Shown here in pieces: positions 36,604 to 43,486 of a DNA stretch of 64,000 nucleotides (the first letter of the stretch is position 1; the number at the start of each line of letters is the position of its first letter). The notes under the pieces are model-generated. The model ran no database searches, was not told where the DNA came from, and worked only from the letters and a program-made list of their open reading frames with translations. A program made the translations under genes and the position numbers. The stretch covers positions 248,001 through 312,000 of the forward strand of contig NZ_LT891969.1 in the NCBI RefSeq assembly GCF_900186505.1, written 5' to 3'. Source of the stretch: Enorma phocaeensis (GTDB lineage: Bacteria > Actinomycetota > Coriobacteriia > Coriobacteriales > Coriobacteriaceae).

Positions 36604-36634
36604 GCCCCCTCCCGAACCGTGCACGGGAGGGGGC
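36604..36634 (+). terminator. terminator-like hairpin after the arc genes
   Basis: 11-bp GC stem GCCCCCTCCCG / CGGGAGGGGGC with a 9-nt loop. A further stem (CCCGCAGG / CCTGCGGG, 36515-36548) lies between it and the antiporter stop. The U tract is weak. Confidence 0.6.
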
Positions 36635-36754
36635 GAATGCGTTTAGTGCGCTTCCCGTGGTCCTATGGCGGCGGCGAAGCGCTTTTTCTCTTTTCGTCTG
36701 ACGGCTCCGGTATACTGGTTGGGTTCTTGTGAGCGGACGGGAAAGGCAGGGCAT

Positions 36755-38236
36755 ATGCGCCAGGGATTCAGTAACGATACGTACATCGAGCTGCAGGCTC
36801 AGCAGATTCGCAAGCGTATCGACCAGTTCGGCGGCAAGCTCTACCTTGAGTTCGGCGGCAAGCTGTTTGATGACTACCACGCATCGCGCGTGCTCCCCGG
36901 GTTCGAGCCTGATAGCAAGTTCCGCATGCTCAAAAGCCTCTCTGAGGACGTGGAGATCATCATCGCCATCAACGCGAACCATATCGAGAAGAACAAGGCG
37001 CGCGGCGATTTGGGCATCACCTATGATGAGGACGTCTTGCGCTTGGCGGACATCTTCCGCAGCAACGGCCTTGCGGTGGCGGCCGTTGTGCTCACGCAGT
37101 ATGCCGGCCAGCCTGCTGCCGACGTGTTCCGCAAGCGCCTCTCTATGCTCGGCATTCCCTGCAAGCTCCATTATCCGATCGAGGGGTATCCTCACGACAT
37201 CGATCTGATCGTGTCCGAAGAGGGCTACGGCAAGAACGAGTTTGTGGAGACCTCACGCCCGCTCGTCGTCGTTACGGCGCCGGGTCCTGGTTCCGGCAAG
37301 CTCGCGACCTGCCTCTCGCAGGTATATCACGAGCACCGGCATGGCGTTTCTGCCGGGTATGCCAAGTTCGAGACGTTTCCCGTATGGAACCTCCCGCTCA
37401 AGCATCCGGTGAACATCGCTTATGAGGCGGCGACCGTCGACCTCGACGATTCGAACATCATCGACTCGTTCCACCTCGAAGCGTACGGAAAAACCGCAGT
37501 CAACTACAATCGCGATGTCGAGGCGTTTCCTGTGGTCAAGGCCTTGATGGAGAAGATCATGGGGGAGAGCCCGTATCAGAGCCCCACCGATATGGGCGTC
37601 AACATGGTTGGTTTTGCCATCACGGATGACGAGGCCTGTCGCGATGCCGCGTGCATGGAGATCGTGCGCAGGTATTTCACCGCCGCCGTGAACGTGAAGC
37701 GTACGGGGACCGGTCAGGGGCTCGTCGACAAGCTCAAGGTCATCATGAAGAAGGCGGGGGTGGGGAAGGACTTGTCGCCTGCCAGATCTGCCGCGCTGCT
37801 CAAAGAGGAGACCACGGGGGCGCCCGTGGGCGCCATGGTGCTGCCCGACGGCTCTGTGGTCACTGGCAAGACGTCTGAGCGGCTTGGTGCTGCAAGCTCT
37901 CTGCTCATGAATGCCCTCAAGAGCGTAACGGGCGTCGACATTGAGCTCGAGGTCATCAGCAACGAGGCGATCGAGCCCATCAGCAAGCTCAAGACCTCGC
38001 AGCTGGGGAGCCATAATCCGCGACTCCATCCCGATGAAACGCTCATCGCGCTCTCAATCACTTCGGCAACGAGCGAGGTCGCGGCGAGGGTTCTCGCCGG
38101 CTTGCCCAAGTTGCGCGGGTGCGACGCCTTCTTCTCGGTCATCATCTCCGCTACAGACGAGGCGCTGCTCAAGAAGCTTGGCATCAACGTGTGCTGCGAG
38201 CCCAAGTACGAACGCCATACGTACTTCCATCGCTAA
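36755..38236 (+). CDS. DUF1846 (UPF0371) family protein
   Basis: 493 residues, the full family length. The family is conserved in Firmicutes and Actinobacteria and has solved structures but no agreed reaction; an ATP- or nucleotide-dependent activity has been proposed. Recognisable stretches are LEFGGKLFDDYHASRVLPGF, VVTAPGPGSGKLATCLSQ (a glycine-rich loop like a nucleotide site), PTDMGVNMVGFAI and KTSQLGSHNPRLHPDE. ATG 36755 with GAAAGG upstream is chosen over an earlier start. TATACT at 36711-36716 may be its own -10 box, so it need not be part of the arc operon. Confidence 0.9.
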   Translation: MRQGFSNDTYIELQAQQIRKRIDQFGGKLYLEFGGKLFDDYHASRVLPGFEPDSKFRMLKSLSEDVEIIIAINANHIEKNKARGDLGITYDEDVLRLADIFRSNGLAVAAVVLTQYAGQPAADVFRKRLSMLGIPCKLHYPIEGYPHDIDLIVSEEGYGKNEFVETSRPLVVVTAPGPGSGKLATCLSQVYHEHRHGVSAGYAKFETFPVWNLPLKHPVNIAYEAATVDLDDSNIIDSFHLEAYGKTAVNYNRDVEAFPVVKALMEKIMGESPYQSPTDMGVNMVGFAITDDEACRDAACMEIVRRYFTAAVNVKRTGTGQGLVDKLKVIMKKAGVGKDLSPARSAALLKEETTGAPVGAMVLPDGSVVTGKTSERLGAASSLLMNALKSVTGVDIELEVISNEAIEPISKLKTSQLGSHNPRLHPDETLIALSITSATSEVAARVLAGLPKLRGCDAFFSVIISATDEALLKKLGINVCCEPKYERHTYFHR

Positions 38237-38370
38237 GCGTGTCCATAGCAGGGCGCGATTCTAGGCGGGCATTCGGTCGATCCGGGTGCTCGTTTTGCTT
38301 ATGGCGGCAACGTCAGCGTCTTGGACCTGCCCGGCTCCGAGCGGGCGGCATGCGGCTAGCTTCCCATACG

Positions 38371-38394
38371 AAAACAGGCCCCCGAAGGAGCCTG
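38371..38394 (-). terminator. terminator of tRNA-Glu copy A
   Basis: Read on the minus strand: stem CAGGCUCC, loop UUCG, stem GGGGCCUG, then UUUU. It is a classical intrinsic terminator with a UUCG tetraloop. It is part of a longer exact repeat with copy B. Confidence 0.85.
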
Positions 38395-38404
38395 CTCAAG
38401 TTCT

Positions 38405-38481
38405 TGGTAGCCCGTACCAGATTCGAACTGGTGATCTCCGCCTTGAGAGGGCGGCGTCCTAAACCGCTAGACGAACGGGCC
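38405..38481 (-). tRNA. tRNA-Glu (anticodon CTC), copy A
   Basis: 77 nt including an encoded CCA. Acceptor stem GGCCCGT / ACGGGCT (first pair G-U). Anticodon stem CCGCC/GGCGG holds the loop CTCTCAA with anticodon CTC, reading GAG. T arm ACCAG-TTCGAAT-CTGGT. Identical to the copy at 38701. Confidence 0.95.
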
Positions 38482-38484
38482 ATA

Positions 38485-38558
38485 TGGCTGGGATGGAGGG
38501 AGTCGAACCCCCATTGACGGAACCAGAATCCGCTGTCCTGCCATTAGACGACATCCCA
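38485..38558 (-). tRNA. tRNA-Gln (anticodon CTG)
   Basis: 74 nt including CCA. Acceptor stem TGGGATG / CATCCCA. The anticodon loop TTCTGGT reads CAG. T arm GGGGG-TTCGACT-CCCTC. It lies 3 bp from tRNA-Glu copy A, probably on the same precursor transcript. Confidence 0.95.
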
Positions 38559-38666
38559 GTGGAAACACAACCTTGCGGTCGCGCAGATAGATATATTACG
38601 GCAGCAGACATGAGAGCGCAAGCCCTAATTTCTTGAATAATTATGTGGCGATGGGCTGCGCATAGC

Positions 38667-38690
38667 AAAACAGGCCCCCGAAGGAGCCTG
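38667..38690 (-). terminator. terminator of tRNA-Glu copy B
   Basis: Same UUCG-capped stem and U-run as the one at 38371. It separates copy B from the Gln/Glu pair downstream. Confidence 0.85.
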
Positions 38691-38700
38691 CTCAAGTTCT

Positions 38701-38777
38701 TGGTAGCCCGTACCAGATTCGAACTGGTGATCTCCGCCTTGAGAGGGCGGCGTCCTAAACCGCTAGACGAACGGGCC
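38701..38777 (-). tRNA. tRNA-Glu (anticodon CTC), copy B
   Basis: Identical in sequence to copy A, including the CCA and the preceding terminator block, so a recent local duplication is likely. Confidence 0.95.
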
Positions 38778-38899
38778 ATGTGGTGAGCACGCGTGCTCAG
38801 CGAAAAGAATATTACGGGAAGCGTCGCGTCTGCGCAAGAGGCAATTTCCAAGAGCGTGAAGTTGTGGGCAACTCGTGGAGTGCAGTCGTGAGAGCGCGC

Positions 38900-40354
38900 C
38901 TAAACTGCCGAAGCTTCGATGATTCCAAGCTGCTTGAGCTTCGCTGCGCTCTCCTCGCGGGGTAGACGGCGCGCACCCCACATGTCGGCTAGCATCTCGA
39001 TGCCCTCGAGGTCGAAGACGCGCGCCGTCCCCGTCTCGCGAACAACGGGTACTTTGACCGAGGACGGCTTATCGCTCCCGATGCCCGTGCACCCGCATCC
39101 GCACTCGACGTTGCTGCGCGCGATCTCGATGAGCGCATCGACCATGGCGGTGGCTGGCATGCCGTAGACCTTGGCGTCCCAACCCTGTTCCTCAAGATGG
39201 ATGCGGGCTAGCACGGCATCGTTCTCGTCAATGCCCTCAAAGCCGTGGGGGAGATAGCTGGAGAGAAGACCAACGAGTTTGTCTTCCAGGCATTTGTCGT
39301 AGAAGAGCGCACCGGTGAAGCTCGTGCACGCTGCCGCGAGGCGCGGTGGAAGAGCGTCCATCTCGCGCAGTTCGACGAAGCCCTTGAGGCGTACGTTGGG
39401 GAAGACCATCGACAGCAGGTGCATGAGCTCCGAGCGTTCCAAGGGCCGTTCGGACATAAGGTCACGGGTGTAGCGGTCGCCTGTCGAGGTTGTGGCGTGC
39501 TGGGCATCGGTGAAGAGGATGGGCTTAACGCCGGATACCCACAGGATGTAGTCCTCGAACGTGAGCCCTTCCAGCGCACCGGGCACGATGCCGCATCGAT
39601 CGACATCGACATGATGCCAGATGCGTGAGCGCGCCATACCGGGTGTTGCCTTACCCCGAAAGACAGGGGCATTGTCGAAGAGGAAGGAGAGGAGCGGCCC
39701 AAGGAGCGTGGCCATTCGGTAGATGCGCTGTGCGTCTTCCTCGCTCTCGTAATCGAGCGAGACTTGCGTGGAAGCGGTGCAGCGCATCATATCGCGTGCA
39801 TAGCGACCGCGACGCGACAAGTAGGCGTCCATGTCGCGATACCGGTCTTTAGGGATGAGCTCGAGCTCGAGCGGATCTGTGACAACGGGATTGTAGCCTA
39901 CGGGCACGAGATGCGCCTGGAGCCCGATGGCGGCGCAGGCGGCGTTGACTTCGGCATCGAAGGAGCGCACGGCATCGTAAAGCGCTTTGACTGAATGCGC
40001 CGGCCCGGCGGAGACCTCGATCTGCGCGGCGGGTTCGAGAGAGACGTTGACCTCGACTTCCTCAAGATCGGTCTCGATACTGTAGGCGAGGCCGAGCAAG
40101 TGCCCGTCGATTATGATCTGCTCGTCAGCCGCATGATGAGCCGCAAGCTCATGGATCAAGGCGGAGACGCCTCGTTCTCCCGAGAAGGGCACGACCGCGC
40201 CCGAATCGTCGATGAGAATCCGCTCGAGCTCGAAGCCAATCTTCTTGCCTGCGGGGTCTTTGTCCCCGCGCTCGAAGAGCTCGATGAGGGCGTCGAGGTT
40301 TTGGCGGAAGGAACCGGTGAACGTGGGGATGCAGGTGGCATCTGGCATGGACAT
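38900..40354 (-). CDS. glutamate-cysteine ligase, GCS2 type
   Basis: Joins glutamate and cysteine to gamma-glutamylcysteine with ATP. 484 residues of the GCS2 (plant/actinobacterial GshA, EgtA-like) family. Family features: KKIGFELERILIDDSG at the N-terminus, YSIETDLEEVEVNVSLEPAAQIEVS, the DMMRCTASTQVSLDYESEED block, MARSRIWHHVDVDRCG and FPNVRLKGFVELREMDALP. ATG 40354 has GGAG seven bases upstream, favoured over an earlier in-frame start. No glutathione synthetase or ergothioneine genes are adjacent, so the product may be gamma-glutamylcysteine itself or another thiol. Substrate by family only. Confidence 0.88.
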   Translation of the reverse strand: MSMPDATCIPTFTGSFRQNLDALIELFERGDKDPAGKKIGFELERILIDDSGAVVPFSGERGVSALIHELAAHHAADEQIIIDGHLLGLAYSIETDLEEVEVNVSLEPAAQIEVSAGPAHSVKALYDAVRSFDAEVNAACAAIGLQAHLVPVGYNPVVTDPLELELIPKDRYRDMDAYLSRRGRYARDMMRCTASTQVSLDYESEEDAQRIYRMATLLGPLLSFLFDNAPVFRGKATPGMARSRIWHHVDVDRCGIVPGALEGLTFEDYILWVSGVKPILFTDAQHATTSTGDRYTRDLMSERPLERSELMHLLSMVFPNVRLKGFVELREMDALPPRLAAACTSFTGALFYDKCLEDKLVGLLSSYLPHGFEGIDENDAVLARIHLEEQGWDAKVYGMPATAMVDALIEIARSNVECGCGCTGIGSDKPSSVKVPVVRETGTARVFDLEGIEMLADMWGARRLPREESAAKLKQLGIIEASAV

Positions 40355-40665
40355 GGCTGATCTCCTTAATGGGTGCGTCCAAACCATCCTACCCACTTAC
40401 CCAGCGGCACAGCATCGCAAAGTTCCGATTAGGTTGAAGTTCAGTGATTCGTTTGCCTTGTGCGAAACGGGCGCAGCACCTCTTCATCGGCACAATAGAC
40501 ACGAATCTGAAGGTAGATGGCTCCTTTTCCAGGGCGACGTGTTCGGGGTCCCGTGCATGGAGTTACGTCGGAGAGCGGCTGCAAGGGTGTTGAGGCCTCT
40601 ACTTGCACTACAATAGCTATGTTGTGAAGTTCTGCGAATGCGCGTGCGTATTACCAAGGAGAACC
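40355..40665. other. 311-bp intergenic region, nothing definite
   Basis: It separates the divergent GCS2 and YbhN-type genes. I see no gene and no strong hairpin. TTGAGG (40590-40595) followed by TACAAT/CAATAG sequences (40609-40616) could be a poorly spaced promoter for the plus-strand gene. Confidence 0.4.
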
Positions 40666-41943
40666 ATGTCGGAGTCCCCACATAGCGCTTCCCCTAAACC
40701 CCGTGTCGACGCTTCGTCTGCGGGCGGAGATGATAAGAAGGGCGCACGGCGCGGCGCGATCTTCATCGGGCTCGTGCTCGTAGCCTATATCGTGTACCTG
40801 ATCTTCACGGGTCAGATGGCTCAGTTCATCGAGGCGCTGTCCACGGTCGACATGTCGTGGATCGTCGTGGCGTGCCTGTGCATGGTGCTCTACTTCATCT
40901 TTGGCGTCGCCGCTTACGCGATCGCCGTTTGGCTTGATCCCGAGTCGCCGGTCGGTATCCGCGATCTCATCTCCGTCGAGGCTTCGGGTGTGTTTTTCGG
41001 CAACCTCACGCCCATGATGGTCGGGGGCACGCCGGCTCAGATTTATCGCCTTACCAAGGCGGGCCAGCCCGTGGGCGAGGCGGGTGCCACGCAGTTTACG
41101 CGCTACATCGTGTTTCAGGTTGGCCTCGTTGTGTGGGGCGCTATCTTGCTTGCGGTGCGCTTGCCGTTCTTCACCGACCTCTACGGCGATATGACGCTTC
41201 TATGCCTGTTCAGCTTCGGTGGACATGTGGTGCTGCTTACGGCGTTGTTCGTGGTGTCTCTCTGCCCGGGCTTCGTGACCAAGCTCGCCACGTGGGCCAT
41301 CGGTTTCGTTGAGCGCATCGGCGGTGAGAGCGATCGGACTCGCGGATGGCGCGACTACGTGAACAACGAGATCTACTCGTTCTCCCATCATTTCAAGCAC
41401 GCGGCGGCGCATCTCTCTTCCATGGGCATCACCATGTTGGTGACCATGGCGCAGCTTGCCTTCTTCTACATGGTGCCGTACTTCGTGCTTCTGGCATTTG
41501 GAAACCATGATGTCGATTTCCTCTCGTGCCTCGCTGCCGGCGCCTTTATCCAGCTGCTTTCTTCGGCGGTGCCGCTCCCGGGCGGCACGGGTGGTGCCGA
41601 GGGCGGCTTCGCGCTGTTCCTGGGTCACTTCTTCGGCGCTTCCGCTACGGCGGGCTACCTGGTTTGGCGCCTGATCACGTTCTTTGCACCCACCATCCTG
41701 ACGGCACCCCTGCTCGGCCTCAAGTCTGCGCGCCATGCGAGCATCCATGCGCGTTGGGACCGTATCGTGCATGGTGGCGAGCGCCCGCAGCGCGCTGCCT
41801 CCGGAACGCGCCGCGTACCTGCCCCTGAGGGTGCTGCACAGCCTGTATCGGCTGCTCCAAAGCGCCCTCGCCGCCAACAGGTCCGCCAGACCGCAGGTGG
41901 GATCACGGTTTCGCCGAGCAAGATGCGCCGGAAGAAGAAGTAG
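40666..41943 (+). CDS. YbhN/LPG-synthase-type membrane protein (flippase-like)
   Basis: 425 residues with about 7-8 hydrophobic helices, of the lysylphosphatidylglycerol synthase transmembrane (UPF0104/YbhN/AglD) family. Members move lipids or aid transfer to lipids. The characteristic loop is FGNLTPMMVGGTPAQIYRL in the first half, and PLPGGTGGAEGGFALFLG in the second. There is no C-terminal catalytic aminoacyl-transferase domain; instead a basic tail of about 60 residues (RRVPAPEG...MRRKKK). It is therefore a flippase-like part without synthase. AAGGAG precedes the ATG. It converges on the YczE gene with only 30 bp between. Confidence 0.85.
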   Translation: MSESPHSASPKPRVDASSAGGDDKKGARRGAIFIGLVLVAYIVYLIFTGQMAQFIEALSTVDMSWIVVACLCMVLYFIFGVAAYAIAVWLDPESPVGIRDLISVEASGVFFGNLTPMMVGGTPAQIYRLTKAGQPVGEAGATQFTRYIVFQVGLVVWGAILLAVRLPFFTDLYGDMTLLCLFSFGGHVVLLTALFVVSLCPGFVTKLATWAIGFVERIGGESDRTRGWRDYVNNEIYSFSHHFKHAAAHLSSMGITMLVTMAQLAFFYMVPYFVLLAFGNHDVDFLSCLAAGAFIQLLSSAVPLPGGTGGAEGGFALFLGHFFGASATAGYLVWRLITFFAPTILTAPLLGLKSARHASIHARWDRIVHGGERPQRAASGTRRVPAPEGAAQPVSAAPKRPRRQQVRQTAGGITVSPSKMRRKKK

Positions 41944-41973
41944 ACGACGCATCAACAACATGCTCTGGCGCGT

Positions 41974-42795
41974 TTAGAGCGCTTCTTCGGGAGCTCCTGT
42001 GGTGCCGCGCGTGAGGCGCGCGATGCGCGCGAGAAGTGGAACGTGGCGATTGAAGAGGTTGCAGAGGCGCCCGACCGCAAACGCTGAGATGATTGTGCCC
42101 GCGCCGAGGCCGTTCAAGTAGCCGAAGAAGACGAACGAGAGCGCGCAGGCGATGATGACCAGCGTGGTGTCAAAGAGCATCTTCACTGACCCGAATGGCC
42201 TCTTCGTGACCGATGCGATGGCTCGGACGATTCCCTCTCCGGGCACGGTGATGACATTCGGTGCAACCTCGACGGAGACTCCGAACGCGAGGATGACGCA
42301 GCCGAGGGTGAGCGAGGCGAGTTGGGCGGGCAGGGTTGCGGGCTCGAGCCACGTGAGAAAAGCCATGCTCACGTCGATGAGTGCGCTAAAGAGCAGGTTG
42401 ACCACGATCTGGAACAACTGGATTGGTTTGAAGTCGCGTCGGAGCAGCACAATCTGAAGCACGATATAGACGAGGTTCATCGCGAAGGTGGTCTCACCGA
42501 AGGTGGGTGGGAAGGCGAGGTCGAGCACATAAGGAATACTCGAAATAGGCGAGGTGCCGAGCGCTGCCTTGGTGATGAACGCGACGCCGAAGCTGTTGAT
42601 GCACACTCCGAGGATGAACCAGAGATAGCGCTGGATGAGACGCTCGGAATGCAGCCGCGCTGCAAGGCGGGGCGTGCTCGCGGGTTCCTTGGTGGGGGAG
42701 GCGGTCTGCGAGGAGTGGGCGTCCGCGGCGCCCTGCCCGAGCGAGTCACTCTGCATCACGGAGCCTTCTGCCGAAACCTTCGCCTGTTCCATCAT
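41974..42795 (-). CDS. YczE/YyaS/YitT-family membrane protein
   Basis: 273 residues; five to six hydrophobic helices after a polar N-terminus of about 45 residues. Family hallmarks are FILGVCINSFGVAFITKAALGTS, a GEGIVRAIASVTKRPFGSVK region and GYLNGLGAGTIISAFAVGRL. Function unknown; homologues often sit with MarR- or TetR-type regulators and have been linked to export or drug response. The start overlaps the MarR stop (ATGA), so this is the second gene of a two-gene operon and probably the main target of that regulator. Confidence 0.85.
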   Translation of the reverse strand: MMEQAKVSAEGSVMQSDSLGQGAADAHSSQTASPTKEPASTPRLAARLHSERLIQRYLWFILGVCINSFGVAFITKAALGTSPISSIPYVLDLAFPPTFGETTFAMNLVYIVLQIVLLRRDFKPIQLFQIVVNLLFSALIDVSMAFLTWLEPATLPAQLASLTLGCVILAFGVSVEVAPNVITVPGEGIVRAIASVTKRPFGSVKMLFDTTLVIIACALSFVFFGYLNGLGAGTIISAFAVGRLCNLFNRHVPLLARIARLTRGTTGAPEEAL

Positions 42796-43244
42796 GCGCA
42801 GGTCCCCTCCTCGTTGGCTTGTAGATTCTCGATTACCCTATCGAGCAGGGAGGAGAGCTCCTCGCGCTCTCGCGCGTCGAGACCCTGCCAGGCGATGGCG
42901 TCCACCTCGGCACGGAAGTCGAGCACGCGTGCGGCGGCTTCGCGTCCCTTTTGGGTTAGATAGACGGTCGCGACGCGCTTGTCGGCCGGCTTTGCGCGCC
43001 GTTCGACGAGCCCCTCATCCTCCATCCGAGCGACGACGCTCGTGACGCTCGACTTGTCCATGACGCACGCGCGCCCGATGTCGCGCTGAGTGCAGCCCTC
43101 GTGAAACGCCAGGTGCTCGAGGACCTTGGGTTGTCCCGGCTTGAGGCCGCCTGCACGCGTGCGCGCCTGCATGGCGCGGTTGGAATGCGAGAAGGCGACG
43201 AGGAGCTGATGGTGGATGGGCTTCACCGCTTCATCAATGTTCAC
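42792..43244 (-). CDS. MarR-family transcriptional regulator
   Basis: 150 residues, typical MarR length. The winged helix is clear: GCTQRDIGRACVMDKSSVTS followed by RMEDEGLVERR, the wing KPADKRVATVYLTQKG, and C-terminal dimerisation helices. The start is GTG 43244 with TAGGAG just upstream; no suitable ATG exists. Two palindromes lie 13-41 bases before the start, consistent with autorepression. The inducer is unknown; by analogy it would be a small phenolic or drug-like molecule. Confidence 0.92.
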   Translation of the reverse strand: MNIDEAVKPIHHQLLVAFSHSNRAMQARTRAGGLKPGQPKVLEHLAFHEGCTQRDIGRACVMDKSSVTSVVARMEDEGLVERRAKPADKRVATVYLTQKGREAAARVLDFRAEVDAIAWQGLDAREREELSSLLDRVIENLQANEEGTCA

Positions 43245-43256
43245 AGATCTCCTAAA

Positions 43257-43285
43257 GTTTGTATACAAACAGTTGGTATACAAAC
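43257..43285. promoter_or_regulatory. tandem operators of the MarR-YczE operon
   Basis: GTTTGTATACAAAC (43257-43270) is a perfect 14-bp palindrome. GTTGGTATACAAAC (43272-43285) is the same site with one change. Their centres are 15 bp apart. They overlap the TATACA -10-like element of the minus-strand promoter, so bound MarR would block it. Confidence 0.8.
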
Positions 43286-43376
43286 TAATACTACCGTCTG
43301 CAGTATGAGTCAAGCCGTTTGCGGAAGACCATTGCGTAGAGTTTTCGCTTCGTTGCAGGCGCATTGCTGGCAAGGG

Positions 43377-43414
43377 GCGCCCTCCCCGACAGAGTTGCAG
43401 GTCGGGAAGGGCGC
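43377..43414 (-). terminator. hairpin after the FtsX-permease gene
   Basis: GCGCCCTCCCCGAC / GTCGGGAAGGGCGC, a 14-bp stem with one mismatch and a 10-nt loop, beyond the permease stop at 43487. The U tract is short. Confidence 0.55.
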
Positions 43415-43486
43415 AGGAGCGTATATGCTGCTTGAATGCGAAGAGCTATATCCGGCGCGCAGACAGGTCCGAGTGCGGCTCGCCCC

